Shown: positions 35,829-44,994, numbered from the stretch's first letter. The stretch: DNA of 64,000 bases from Bacillota bacterium (GCA_023435745.1 JAEZMD010000018.1:496001-560000), one strand, 5' to 3'. Program-made: numbers and translations. Notes: generated by a model not told the origin, from the sequence alone.

Positions 35829-36398
35829 TTGAAAACATATTTAAATAATTATATAAATGAAGTAGCCAGTAATGTTTGTAAGAGCGATATAGAAATATTG
35901 GGTAAAATTGCTGAATTTATTATAAATACAAAAAAAACAAATTCTCGCATTTTTACTGCAGGTAATGGTGGAAGTGCTGCTACAGCATCACATATTACGA
36001 ATGATTTGCTAAAGGGATGCCGAGTAGGTTCAAATACAGGATTTGCTGCTTTTTCGCTAAATGATTCGGTACCAATAATAACATGTCTTGCAAATGATTT
36101 TAGCTATGATGAGGTTTATTCAATTCAACTTGAGACTTATGGGCAAAAAGGTGATTTGCTTATTGTATTTAGCGGAAGCGGGAATTCCAGAAATATAGTA
36201 AATGCGGTTAAAAAAGCAAAAGAAATGGGTATCGTGACAGTTGGATTTACTGGCCGCGACGGAGGTGAATTGAAACATTTGTGCGATATGCTAATTATTG
36301 CTCCAACAAAATCAATGGAACAGATTGAAGATATTCACATGATATATGAGCACGCCTTGGTTAGTTATATACAAGAAGCCTTGAAGGAATTGGTATAA
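35829..36398 (+). CDS. SIS-domain sugar-phosphate isomerase, GmhA-like
   Basis: 189 residues, close in size and pattern to phosphoheptose isomerase GmhA: FTAGNGGSAATASHITNDLL (about 41-60) and the phosphate loop IVFSGSGNSRNIVNAVKKAKE (about 113-133), with the HMIYEHAL helix near the end. It would interconvert an aldose- and ketose-phosphate. The TTG start has AAGGGGG upstream. Sitting four bases before a ROK sugar kinase in a sugar-uptake operon it more likely serves catabolism than LPS heptose synthesis; the actual sugar is unknown. Confidence 0.83.
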   Translation: MKTYLNNYINEVASNVCKSDIEILGKIAEFIINTKKTNSRIFTAGNGGSAATASHITNDLLKGCRVGSNTGFAAFSLNDSVPIITCLANDFSYDEVYSIQLETYGQKGDLLIVFSGSGNSRNIVNAVKKAKEMGIVTVGFTGRDGGELKHLCDMLIIAPTKSMEQIEDIHMIYEHALVSYIQEALKELV

Positions 36399-36402
36399 TA
36401 AG

Positions 36403-37353
36403 ATGAATATAGGAGCTATTGATATTGGAGGTACAAAAACAATTGTTGCAATTTCAGATGAAAATAGCAACATTCTTGAGAAGGTCACATTCAAAACGCC
36501 CTTAAAGGATTGTTATCAAACATTTGATTTATGTTGCAGGTATTTGTATGAGCTAACCGCAAAGCTTTCCATCAATATTAGTGATTTATATGGAATCGGC
36601 ATAAATGTTCCCGGGATGTTTAATTCTGATACACAAAAATTGATTAAGGCTCCATTTGCGACATGGGAAAATATCCCTGTAACAGAGTATTTCAAAATAA
36701 AGCTTAATTTTCAAAAAGTATTTGTAGAAAATGATGTTAATAATTGTGCACTTGGCGAAAAATATTTCGGCTACCAGGATTTATATAACAACTATATTTG
36801 GATTACTGTAAGTACGGGAATTGGCAGTGCGATTGTTATAAATGGTAAAATTCTGCATGGGAATGATAATATGGCTGGCGAAATCGGACATGTAAAGGTA
36901 GAATACGAGCAGCCGATAAAGTGCACATGCGGTGCGTATGGATGCCTTGAGGGGTACGCATCAGGCAACGCAATCACTCAAAAAGTAATTGCAAGAATAA
37001 AAGATGACAATAATTTTAGAAATGAGTTTGAATGCAGAAATCTTAGCTTTGATGCAAAAGGATGCTCATACTTGGCGGAAATTGGTGTGCCAAGTGCTGT
37101 TGAGATTTATGATAATATGGCAAACTACTTATCAAGGGGAATTGCTGCTGCAATCAATTTAATAAATCCTCAGGTCGTTATTATAGGCGGGGGTGTTGCA
37201 CGCTCATTTGATTTGTTACTGCCGTTGATTAGAAAGCATATTAAGAATTACATTCTAAATACCTTATCAAATGTGCCAATCATACAGACAAAGCTTGGAT
37301 ACGAAGCAGCGTTGGTTGGAACGATTGCCTTAGTGCTCGAAAACACGAAATAA
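36403..37353 (+). CDS. ROK-family sugar kinase
   Basis: 316 residues, no HTH, so an enzyme. It shows the ATP-binding AIDIGGTKTIVAI at residues 4-16, GIGINVPGMFN, the catalytic Asp in VFVENDVNNCALGE, GEIGHVKVEY and the zinc motif CTCGAYGCLEGYASGNA. It would phosphorylate the imported hexose or related sugar and so feed the SIS isomerase located four bases upstream. Specificity within glucose, mannose, N-acetylmannosamine, fructose or allose cannot be read by eye. Confidence 0.87.
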   Translation: MNIGAIDIGGTKTIVAISDENSNILEKVTFKTPLKDCYQTFDLCCRYLYELTAKLSINISDLYGIGINVPGMFNSDTQKLIKAPFATWENIPVTEYFKIKLNFQKVFVENDVNNCALGEKYFGYQDLYNNYIWITVSTGIGSAIVINGKILHGNDNMAGEIGHVKVEYEQPIKCTCGAYGCLEGYASGNAITQKVIARIKDDNNFRNEFECRNLSFDAKGCSYLAEIGVPSAVEIYDNMANYLSRGIAAAINLINPQVVIIGGGVARSFDLLLPLIRKHIKNYILNTLSNVPIIQTKLGYEAALVGTIALVLENTK

Positions 37354-37427
37354 AGTAGTTTAGATATTGCCAATGATTTTATTATTTCGTTCATGCTATT
37401 ATATCAGTTCAATGTCGAGGGGGCTAA

Positions 37428-38630
37428 ATGCCGTTGAAAATTGAAAACAGAAGTAAGATTACCTTGATAATATGTTGTTTTGCCTATGCTTGTATCTATA
37501 CAGGAAGAATGAATTTATCAATAGCTACACCATTATTTCAAAATAATGGTGTACTGGATAAAATTGAAATTGGAATTCTGGGGAGTGCATTTTTTGGAGT
37601 TTATGCTTTTGGTCGTATTCTAAATGGTTATAGTGGCGATAAAAGGTCCCCGCGGCTATTGATGACAATTTCTCTTTGCGGGGCGGGACTGTGTAATATT
37701 TTTTTTAGTATTATGTCCCAATTTACAGGGATGCTATTATTATGGGCGGCCAATGGCTTTTTTCAGTCTATACTTTGGGGGCCTACTTTAAAGGCTGTTG
37801 CGCTGACGTATGGAGAAAAAAGTAAAAAAAAAGGAGCTGTGATGATTCTTTCATCTTCTGTCGGAATTGGAAGTATATTAGCTATAGGCATCGCAACATT
37901 TAACGCGAATGTTAGTGTACAAATGGTTTTCCTAATACCTGGAATTATTATGGTGTGTATGGGTATTGTCGTGTGGCTTTTTTTATCTGTTGAAAAACAG
38001 TTGGATGAACAAAAAATACCACCCCTTTGTTTTAGGAAAATGCTAAAGAGCACTAACCTTTTTAACATATTAGTTCCGGCAGCTATACATGGTATGATAA
38101 AAGATAATTTAGTACTATGGGTACCTCTTTTATTTATAGAAATGTTTGATTTGAATGTTGCATCTGCAGCGATATACATTTTTATGATGCCTATTGCAAC
38201 TTTATTTGGCAGACTAATGTTTCCGTTTCTTTATAAGGCTTTTAAACAAAGGGAGTTATCTGTTGCATCATTTTCATTCCTTTTATGTGCGGTATCTTTA
38301 GTACCATTCGTTATTTGGAAACCTTCGCTTATATTGGCGACATTACTGTTAATTCTTGTTGCTTCTTTTACTTCCATGATAAATGCCTCATTTTTATCTA
38401 TATATCCGCTGCATTTCCAAAAGAGCGATCAGATTTCTACTGTTTCAGGTATAATTGATTTTGCTACATATGCAGGATCGGCAATCGGATCGGCTATTTT
38501 CGGAATGCTAATTTACTCGTTAGGATATTCATCTATGATTTTTGTATGGGTTTTACTATGCTTTATTTCAGTATTAATCTGCATATTTGCTGAAATAAAA
38601 AAAGTAAAAAATTCCTATAATATTTCATAA
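37428..38630 (+). CDS. MFS transporter, possibly OPA-type (GlpT/UhpT-like)
   Basis: 400 residues, about twelve membrane helices. The N-terminus YACIYTGRMNLSIATPLF, followed by the loop GRILNGYSGDKRSPRLLM, recalls the organophosphate:phosphate antiporter branch of MFS. GAGGGGGC precedes the ATG. It is the last gene of the AT-rich sugar block, 74 bases after the kinase; a role in moving a sugar or sugar phosphate is likely but not shown. After its stop, GC content climbs abruptly. Confidence 0.75.
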   Translation: MPLKIENRSKITLIICCFAYACIYTGRMNLSIATPLFQNNGVLDKIEIGILGSAFFGVYAFGRILNGYSGDKRSPRLLMTISLCGAGLCNIFFSIMSQFTGMLLLWAANGFFQSILWGPTLKAVALTYGEKSKKKGAVMILSSSVGIGSILAIGIATFNANVSVQMVFLIPGIIMVCMGIVVWLFLSVEKQLDEQKIPPLCFRKMLKSTNLFNILVPAAIHGMIKDNLVLWVPLLFIEMFDLNVASAAIYIFMMPIATLFGRLMFPFLYKAFKQRELSVASFSFLLCAVSLVPFVIWKPSLILATLLLILVASFTSMINASFLSIYPLHFQKSDQISTVSGIIDFATYAGSAIGSAIFGMLIYSLGYSSMIFVWVLLCFISVLICIFAEIKKVKNSYNIS

Positions 38631-38712
38631 ACAACTGGCTCGTATTTGCAGCAAGTCCGATGATGTCATCAATGTGGTCGGCGGAGTAATTTTTAGTGAA
38701 GTATGCACCTCC

Positions 38713-38740
38713 TTGTTTTCTTTGTCCGATATGCTAAAAT
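38713..38740 (+). promoter_or_regulatory. Candidate cca promoter
   Basis: TTGTTT (38713-38718), 16-base spacer, TAAAAT (38735-38740), 32 bases before the start. Confidence 0.45.
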
Positions 38741-38772
38741 AGTGCATATTAAAGCAGTTTGGAAGGAATCTC

Positions 38773-40122
38773 ATGGGAACGGCTGTACATCCGCCAAAGA
38801 GCGTATCTATAATATTGAGCGTATTGAAAGAGCATGGCTATGAAGCCTATGTAGTGGGTGGCTGTGTGCGGGACTCAGTAATGGGTGTTGAACCGAAGGA
38901 CTGGGACATTGCCTCCAATGCGCTGCCGTCTGTCATAAAAGAACTCTTTCCGAGAACCGCCGATACCGGACTCAGGCATGGAACGGTCACTGTGCTGCTG
39001 GATGGGGAGGCTTTCGAGGTCACTACCTTCCGGATAGACGGAGAGTACGGCGACAGCAGGCATCCGGAACAGGTCGAATTCACGGATTTGATTGAGGAGG
39101 ATCTTCGTCGGAGGGATTTTACGATCAATGCCATGGCCTGGAATGAGGAGATAGGCCTGGTTGACCCCTTTGGCGGAATGCGGGATATCGCTGACAGCTG
39201 CATCAGGTGCGCCGGAGATCCGAATGAGAGATTCCGTGAGGACGCGCTTCGGATGCTGAGGGCTGTTAGGTTTGCGGCCAGACTTGGGTTTCAGATTGAG
39301 TCTGGCACAAAAAGAGGGATCGCCGAAAACAGTAACCTGATCCTTCATATCAGCAGTGAGAGAATCCGGGATGAACTGACGGGAATCCTCACAGCGGATC
39401 ACCCGATGGAATTTCTTCTTCTGAGGGGCACCGGCCTGCTCAGAAGGATCCTGCCTGAGGTGGAGGCCTGCTTCGACACATTACAAAATAACCCCCATCA
39501 TATATATAATGTTGGAGAGCACAGCATACGTGCGGTTGCTGCCATTGAAAACAACAGATGTCTGAGATGGGCGATGCTGCTGCATGACATCGGAAAGGCC
39601 GTGACGCGGACTACTGATGAAAAAGGGGTGGACCATTTTTACGGACATGCGGCCAAAAGTACGGAAATGGCGGAGAGTATCCTTCGCAGGCTGAGGTTTG
39701 ACAACAGAAGTCTGGACAGGATTCTGCGGCTAATCCGGTATCATGACCGGGAAATCGTTCCACAGCCGACTGCCGTCGCAAGGGCGGTCAATCAGATCGG
39801 GGAAGATATTTTTCCGGAGCTTCTGAAGGTGAAGCGGGCGGACAGGTCGGCACAGAATCCGGAAGACTTGGATAAAGGTCTTGAGGCAATCGACCAGATC
39901 GAAGAGGTTTATATGGAACTGCTGGAACAGAAGCATTGTCTGAAGTTGAAGGATTTGGCTGTCAATGGGGAGGATCTGATCAGGATGGGCTTTAAAAAAG
40001 GCCCGGAAATCGGGAAGGTGCTTGAGGCTTTGTTTGACAGGGTGCTGGCGGATTCAACGCTGAACGATAGGGAAATACTGAAGGGTATTGCAAATAAAAT
40101 TCTGGAACAAAGATCTGAATAG
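38773..40122 (+). CDS. cca: CCA-adding tRNA nucleotidyltransferase with HD domain
   Basis: Adds or repairs the 3'-CCA of tRNA. 449 residues. The class II nucleotidyltransferase head has AYVVGGCVRDSVMG, the metal-binding DWDIASNA and the RRRDFTINAMAW motif (about 109-121); RFREDALRMLRAVRFAARLGF marks the neck. A C-terminal HD phosphohydrolase-like domain follows (LRWAMLLHDIGKA, HAAKSTEMA, RLIRYHD). GGAAGGAAT precedes the ATG. It is monocistronic between a sugar island and fabI. Confidence 0.95.
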   Translation: MGTAVHPPKSVSIILSVLKEHGYEAYVVGGCVRDSVMGVEPKDWDIASNALPSVIKELFPRTADTGLRHGTVTVLLDGEAFEVTTFRIDGEYGDSRHPEQVEFTDLIEEDLRRRDFTINAMAWNEEIGLVDPFGGMRDIADSCIRCAGDPNERFREDALRMLRAVRFAARLGFQIESGTKRGIAENSNLILHISSERIRDELTGILTADHPMEFLLLRGTGLLRRILPEVEACFDTLQNNPHHIYNVGEHSIRAVAAIENNRCLRWAMLLHDIGKAVTRTTDEKGVDHFYGHAAKSTEMAESILRRLRFDNRSLDRILRLIRYHDREIVPQPTAVARAVNQIGEDIFPELLKVKRADRSAQNPEDLDKGLEAIDQIEEVYMELLEQKHCLKLKDLAVNGEDLIRMGFKKGPEIGKVLEALFDRVLADSTLNDREILKGIANKILEQRSE

Positions 40123-40176
40123 AGATCTGAATAGCATTGATATCATTGTTTAATTATGACTTGGGAATATGATGAG

Positions 40177-40204
40177 TTGACAATATTGAACCAAGTGATA
40201 GAAT
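40177..40204 (+). promoter_or_regulatory. fabI promoter
   Basis: TTGACA (40177-40182), 16-base spacer, TAGAAT (40199-40204), 38 bases before the fabI ATG. Consensus -35. Confidence 0.6.
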
Positions 40205-40241
40205 TTATGAAAGATACAGTATGTTTGAGGGTGGTGCAAAT

Positions 40242-41012
40242 ATGGGAGATTTATTGAAGGGCAGAAGCATAATCATCATGGGCATCAGAAATAAGTGGAG
40301 CATTGCCTGGGGGATCGCGGAAGCGGTGCATAAACAGGGTGCTTCGTTGATATTTACTTATCAGGGAGAACAGGAAAGAGCAGATGTGGAGAAGCTTGCG
40401 ACAGAACTGGGAGGCGTTGTCTGCTACCGGGTGGACGTTGCCTCTGATGACGATCTGGATGCCTTCTTTGGAGCCCTCAGGGAAAAGGTCGGCGTGCTTC
40501 ACGGCCTTGTCCATGCCATTGCGTACGCAAAGAGAGAGGATTTGCAGGACAGCTTTGTGAATACCTCCAGAGATGGGTTCGCTCTTGCGCTCGATATCAG
40601 CGCCTATTCGCTGGTGGCGGTAAGCAGAAGGGCCAGCACGCTCATGACTGAAGGCGGCAGCATTGTGACGCTGACGTATATGGGGTCGGAGAAAGTGTTT
40701 ATGGGATATAATGTGATGGGAGTTGCCAAATCCGCTCTGGAAGCCAGCGTCAGATACCTGGCCAACGATCTGGGGCCGTTCGGTATCAGGATCAACGCCA
40801 TATCGGCGGGAGCTGTGAAGACATTGTCCGCAAAGGGGGTAAAAAACTTTGGGAGTATGTTAAAGCACTCGCGCGAGAAAGCTCCGATGCGAAAGAATGT
40901 TGAATTGGAAGAACTGGGCGGCACGGCGGTGTTTCTGCTCAGCGGTATGTCCGGAGGCATCACAGGTGAAATCATTCATGTGGATAGTGGTATTAACATT
41001 ATGGGAATATAA
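40242..41012 (+). CDS. fabI: Enoyl-ACP reductase FabI
   Basis: NADH-dependent final reduction in each cycle of fatty acid elongation, cytosolic tetramer. 256 residues. Diagnostic features: GRSIIIMGIRNKWSIAWGIA at the N-terminus (FabI nucleotide loop, not the GxxxGxG of FabG), AIAYAKREDLQD, TLTYMGSEKVFMGYNVMGVAK with the catalytic Tyr-x6-Lys, and the INAISAGAVKTLSAKG substrate loop. ATG 40242 is chosen (GAGGGTGG site); the ATG at 40221 is less good. A terminator follows at 41054. Confidence 0.95.
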   Translation: MGDLLKGRSIIIMGIRNKWSIAWGIAEAVHKQGASLIFTYQGEQERADVEKLATELGGVVCYRVDVASDDDLDAFFGALREKVGVLHGLVHAIAYAKREDLQDSFVNTSRDGFALALDISAYSLVAVSRRASTLMTEGGSIVTLTYMGSEKVFMGYNVMGVAKSALEASVRYLANDLGPFGIRINAISAGAVKTLSAKGVKNFGSMLKHSREKAPMRKNVELEELGGTAVFLLSGMSGGITGEIIHVDSGINIMGI

Positions 41013-41053
41013 AGATATATTTTGTTGTGTTATAATCTGTTCGGAAATTAAGA

Positions 41054-41098
41054 AAGTTCGGTATATGGTGGCAGGCACCGGATACCGAACTTCTTTTT
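41054..41098 (+). terminator. Rho-independent terminator of fabI
   Basis: AAGTTCGGTAT (41054-41064) and ATACCGAACTT (41082-41092) form an 11-bp stem, followed by CTTTTTT. The loop itself contains a short GGTG/CACC hairpin. Confidence 0.85.
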
Positions 41099-41120
41099 TA
41101 TAACTGAACCAAACAAAATA

Positions 41121-42305
41121 TTACTTCAACTGACTGAACACCTTTTTGAAGGCTTCCAGCGCATAATCAAGCTGTTCCTTCGTATGTGTGGCGGTGTAGC
41201 TGGTTCTGATCCTGCATAGACCGGGCTTGACAGCGGGAGAGATGACCGGGTTGACATAGACGCCCTCTTCACGCAGCATTTTGGTGACAACCAGCGTTGG
41301 TTCGTTTTCGTATGTCATGACCGGTACGATCGGTGTGATTTCACTGTTGGATTCATATATTGGGATGCCGATCTTCTTAAAGCCCTGTCTCATATAAGAA
41401 GAAATATCCTTGAGCTTTTGGATTCTTTCGGGTTCGGCCTTGATAATCTCCAGCGCTTCAATGGCGGACGCCGCGTTCGCGGGCGGTATCGAGGCGGAGA
41501 ATATGAATGGTCTGGAATTGTGCTTGATGTAATCGATCACATCCTGCTTGCCTGCTACAAACCCGCCAAGACTTGCCAGGGACTTGCTGAAGGTGCTCAT
41601 GATAATATCCACATCATCTTCAAGCCCAAAGTGTTCCGCAGTACCTCTTCCATGCTCGCCCAGCACGCCGAAGGAATGGGCATCGTCCACCATGACCCGT
41701 GCTCCGTACTTTTTAGCGAGCCTGACAATGGACGGCAGGTCTGCAATATCACCTTCCATACTGAATATGCCGTCTACAACGATGAGCTTTCCGTGTGTAT
41801 CATCGATTTTCTTCAAAAGTCTTTCAAGGTCTTCCATATCGTTGTGTTCGAACTTGAGCGTTTTTGCAAAGCTGAGCCTGCACGCGTCCACAATGCTGGC
41901 ATGGTTTTCGCTGTCACAGAGAATATAATCGTTTCTTCCTGCAATGGCGGTTATAATTCCCAGATTTGTCTGGAAACCTGTGCTGAATGTGATGGCGGCA
42001 TCCTTTTTTACAAATTCAGCAAGCTTTTTCTCCAATTCAAGATGGAGCGTGAGGGTACCATTGAGGAAACGGGAGCCGGAGCAGCCGGAACCGAATTTTT
42101 CCACGGCTTCAATAGCTGCTTTTTTAACACGAGGATCGGAAGTAAGCCCAAGGTAATTGTTCGAGCCAACCATGACAGTCTTGACGCCTTCTATCACGAC
42201 CTCTGTATCCTGACCGGTTTCGAGGGCGTGGAAATACGGATAGAGGCCGGCTGCCAGCACTTCCTTGTAGTCCGTGTAGCTAAAGCATTTTTCAAAGATA
42301 TCCAT
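41121..42305 (-). CDS. PLP-dependent alpha-oxoamine synthase, serine palmitoyltransferase-like
   Basis: 394 residues. Condenses an amino acid with an acyl-CoA or acyl-ACP, losing CO2. Motifs: GLYPYFHALETGQDTEV, GSNNYLGLTSDPRV, GSGCSGSRFLNGTL, IVVDGIFSMEGD, MVDDAHSFG and TFSKSLASLGGF with the PLP Lys. The family includes KBL (glycine), BioF (alanine), HemA and SPT (serine). The GLYPYF start and the GSGCSGSRFLNGTLxLH and HNDMEDLE stretches resemble bacterial SPT as I remember it, more than BioF. No bio genes are nearby. ATG 42305 is the family-like start; the frame extension to 42413 is not needed. Confidence 0.8.
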   Translation of the reverse strand: MDIFEKCFSYTDYKEVLAAGLYPYFHALETGQDTEVVIEGVKTVMVGSNNYLGLTSDPRVKKAAIEAVEKFGSGCSGSRFLNGTLTLHLELEKKLAEFVKKDAAITFSTGFQTNLGIITAIAGRNDYILCDSENHASIVDACRLSFAKTLKFEHNDMEDLERLLKKIDDTHGKLIVVDGIFSMEGDIADLPSIVRLAKKYGARVMVDDAHSFGVLGEHGRGTAEHFGLEDDVDIIMSTFSKSLASLGGFVAGKQDVIDYIKHNSRPFIFSASIPPANAASAIEALEIIKAEPERIQKLKDISSYMRQGFKKIGIPIYESNSEITPIVPVMTYENEPTLVVTKMLREEGVYVNPVISPAVKPGLCRIRTSYTATHTKEQLDYALEAFKKVFSQLK

Positions 42306-42489
42306 AGTCAGATAATCTCCCCTTCTTTGTTCGAGTAAATGGAATGATCCTAATAAGGTCTCACCCATTTTACCACATATTGCAGGATAAGTATATACAA
42401 CGCTTATTACCAAGTGATAAATGGGAAATGGCGACTATTTAGGTCATGATAGCGCTGCAGGGACCTGAATAATCGGTTAATAACATGAA

Positions 42490-42517
42490 TTGCAAAATGC
42501 TCGTTCTGTGATAGAAT
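42490..42517 (+). promoter_or_regulatory. Promoter for the SDR gene
   Basis: TTGCAA (42490-42495), 16-base spacer, TAGAAT (42512-42517), 26 bases before the start. Confidence 0.5.
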
Positions 42518-42542
42518 GATGGAAAAACAGTCGGAGGCATTT

Positions 42543-43400
42543 ATGAACAGACCATATGGAAATGTTGTGCTGGTAACAGGAGCTTCATCGGGGATAGGAA
42601 AATCCATTGCGCAGTATTTGTCACACCTGGGTTACAGGGTGTACGGAACCTCCAGAAAACCGCAGACAGCCGATGGCTCGGAAGGGGCAGCCGGAGGAAC
42701 GAACGAAAGTACGATGGCGAACCGGGTTCATATGCTTCAGATGGATGTCTGTAATGAAGAGTCGGTCAAGGCTGCAATAGAGAAGATTATAGCGCTGGAG
42801 GGCGAAATCGGCATCGTTATCAATAATGCAGGGATGGGGATTGCCGGTTCTGTGGAGGATACATCATCGGAAGAGGCCTTTTTGCAGTTTGATACCAACT
42901 TCTTCGGCGTACACAGAGTGATCCGGCAGGTGCTGCCGCATATGCGAATGGCCGGGAGAGGCCTGATCGTTAATATATCCTCTGTAGGCGCGCTGTTTCC
43001 AATACCTTATCAATCCATGTATGTCGCCGCCAAGGCGGCTGTTGAGGGGATGAGCGGATCGCTTCGCAATGAACTGAAGCCTTTCGGGATCAAGGTTGCA
43101 CTGATAGAACCGGGTGATACAAAGACCGGTTTTACAGGCAGCAGGGTATTTGCAGCGGCAGGCAAGGAAGACTCCGCCTATTCGGAGTATAGTAAAAGAT
43201 CCGTTGCGGTCATGGAGCGCGACGAGGCAAACGGACCTGATCCAATTGTCGTTGCAAGAGCGGCGGAAAAAATTATCAAACGCAAAAATCCTCCCGTATG
43301 TGTTGTGATCGGGATACAATATAAGCTGCTTGTATTTCTGAAGCGGTTGATTCCCAAAGCATTGGAATCCTTTATTGTCCATCAGATGTATAAGGGCTAA
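42543..43400 (+). CDS. Short-chain dehydrogenase/reductase
   Basis: Classical NAD(P)H-dependent SDR of 285 residues: VLVTGASSGIGKSIA (cofactor loop, about 6-20), VINNAGMGIAG, VNISSVGALFP with catalytic Ser and YVAAKAAVEG with Tyr-x3-Lys. An unusual hydrophobic, basic C-terminal part (VCVVIGIQYKLLVFLKRLIP) suggests membrane association, as in retinol/hydroxysteroid or 3-ketosphinganine reductase relatives. It is divergent from the SPT-like gene with a 237-base spacer, so a 3-keto-lipid substrate is plausible. ATG 42543 follows GGAGG. Confidence 0.85.
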   Translation: MNRPYGNVVLVTGASSGIGKSIAQYLSHLGYRVYGTSRKPQTADGSEGAAGGTNESTMANRVHMLQMDVCNEESVKAAIEKIIALEGEIGIVINNAGMGIAGSVEDTSSEEAFLQFDTNFFGVHRVIRQVLPHMRMAGRGLIVNISSVGALFPIPYQSMYVAAKAAVEGMSGSLRNELKPFGIKVALIEPGDTKTGFTGSRVFAAAGKEDSAYSEYSKRSVAVMERDEANGPDPIVVARAAEKIIKRKNPPVCVVIGIQYKLLVFLKRLIPKALESFIVHQMYKG

Positions 43401-43479
43401 CGCAGCAGATTGCCATTGCGGCGAAGCATCCGCGAAAGGAAGCATACAAACGAGGAAGTATCCGTGGCAGGTAATCGGG

Positions 43480-44790
43480 CTAGCGCAGCAACGGTGAATA
43501 GTGGCGCTCCATCAATCCTGTAGCGAGCACTTCCCGGATCTTGCCAACACCAAGCTTCCTGGCATAGAGGAAGCCGTCCCAGGCTGCAAGCGAAAGCTTG
43601 CCGTCCACCAGATAATCCATAATCCATTCCCCGCAGTATTGAGGATCCGATTGGTGCAGTCCCGCACCAAGATCCCTGAGCCATCGCTGATTATAGACCT
43701 CATGCGGCCCGATTGGGGGCGCGATGATGATCGGAATGCCAAGTCCGCAGTAAAAGGACATTTCTGAAGGCTTTGTCCAGAGAATATCTGTGTCGTGTAG
43801 AATTTCGTTAAACGCTCTGAAGTATTGGTTTTTATCCTTATCAAAGATAATCCGGACGCCTTCTGAGAAGCCCAGGCCGTTTTTTTCAAGAAGCCTGTCA
43901 AAATACGCTTTCACTTCGATCCGATGAGCAGCGACCAGATTCAATCTGATCTTTCCCTCTTTAATGAATTTTGACAGACCTCGGAGAACTCCTTCGGCTA
44001 TTTCAGCCTGAGCGCCCGCTCCGCCAACGGCATAGGTCACCGTGATGGGACCTGCCGGGGCTTCCGGATCCCAACAGTCGCCAAGATAGTATTTCGCTTC
44101 CTGACCGTGAATGACTCTGAAGCGCCTTGTTGGATCAAGACGGATCAGTCTGCCCGCAAGGTCATGCCGTATTACGCTCATGTTTTTTCCTATATTCTCT
44201 TCGGGCAGGGGAAAGCCTGTGAGAAAGACCCTTTCATCCGGCACGCCGTATTCCTTCAGCCGCCGCATGGCATTGCCGCAGGGTGCGAAATAAATGATCC
44301 TGCTTTGCTGCGGTCTTTCAGAAACCCAAACCCTGTTGATATCAGCATCGCATATGATGCAATATACGGGAAGGTCGGTCAGCCGCTCCGCCGCCATAGC
44401 TGCCGCATAGAAGGATGTAATGACAGGAAGCCTTGCCGAACAAAGCTTCTTGCTCATGCCTCTGCCCATACCCCTGTTTATCAGGGAGTTCAGGGATTTT
44501 ACCTGCAGGGATGGTCTGGATTGGTCTCGCCTGGGATAATAAGGAGATATATTCTGAAGCTTTTCCAGGATGTTGAATAAAGAAGGTCCGATCAAAGGAA
44601 TCTGCCGGGTTCTGGAAAGAGATTCATAAGAATGCTGGAAAATCTTCCATAGCCTTTTTTCTTTTTTATTGGACATTTCTTCTTCGCCAAACAGCTGAAT
44701 GCCTTCGTACGCAATGTCTCTCAATGGGTAGGTGGCTCTCTGGTGACCCAGCCCCATGTTTGCGGAGATGATCCAGGCTTCGTTGCCCAT
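43480..44790 (-). CDS. Glycosyltransferase-like protein (MGDG synthase/MurG-related fold)
   Basis: 436 residues. The N-terminus WIISANMGLGHQRATYPLRD matches the nucleotide-sugar glycosyltransferase motif of MGDG-synthase/processive diacylglycerol glucosyltransferases (G-x-GH-x-x-A). C-terminally, DTDILWTKPSEMSFYCGLGIPIIIAPP resembles the donor-binding region (KPSE-x-x-F-x-x-LG-x-P), and GPHEVYNQRWLRDLGAG follows. A lipid acceptor is inferred from family and from the neighbouring lipid-type genes. ATG 44790 has GGAGG eight bases before it; the in-frame extension to 44880 has none. It ends facing the SDR gene. Confidence 0.65.
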   Translation of the reverse strand: MGNEAWIISANMGLGHQRATYPLRDIAYEGIQLFGEEEMSNKKEKRLWKIFQHSYESLSRTRQIPLIGPSLFNILEKLQNISPYYPRRDQSRPSLQVKSLNSLINRGMGRGMSKKLCSARLPVITSFYAAAMAAERLTDLPVYCIICDADINRVWVSERPQQSRIIYFAPCGNAMRRLKEYGVPDERVFLTGFPLPEENIGKNMSVIRHDLAGRLIRLDPTRRFRVIHGQEAKYYLGDCWDPEAPAGPITVTYAVGGAGAQAEIAEGVLRGLSKFIKEGKIRLNLVAAHRIEVKAYFDRLLEKNGLGFSEGVRIIFDKDKNQYFRAFNEILHDTDILWTKPSEMSFYCGLGIPIIIAPPIGPHEVYNQRWLRDLGAGLHQSDPQYCGEWIMDYLVDGKLSLAAWDGFLYARKLGVGKIREVLATGLMERHYSPLLR

Positions 44791-44950
44791 AGAATTTGCC
44801 TCCAATATCCAAATAAAATGCAATACAGTCATTTTATCAGAAAGCGGGGCAATCGCATAGATGTAAATCATGCGAGACAATCACTGAATCACCCCGACAT
44901 TTTTACATTTTTCTCGGGACTCTGTCATTTCATATAGTTCATGAGGGCAA

Positions 44951-44956
44951 TATAAT
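44951..44956 (+). promoter_or_regulatory. -10 element (TATAAT) ahead of the alpha-galactosidase operon
   Basis: TATAAT 39 bases before the start with only a weak -35, consistent with activator dependence (the AraC-type response regulator at the end of the operon is a candidate). Confidence 0.4.
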
Positions 44957-44994
44957 ATAATTTATAGATAAAAATTTGTTGGGGGCATACGTGA

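Noticed and set aside
28626..38760. Integrative element around the AT-rich sugar island
   Set aside because: No integrase, tRNA end or flanking direct repeats seen; only composition supports transfer.
41121..42305. BioF (8-amino-7-oxononanoate synthase) as name for the alpha-oxoamine synthase
   Set aside because: No other biotin genes nearby, and the sequence pattern looks nearer to SPT/KBL; a specific gene symbol is not justified.
41418..42338. 306-residue plus-strand frame
   Set aside because: Antisense to the alpha-oxoamine synthase, whose motifs are unmistakable; no start signal.
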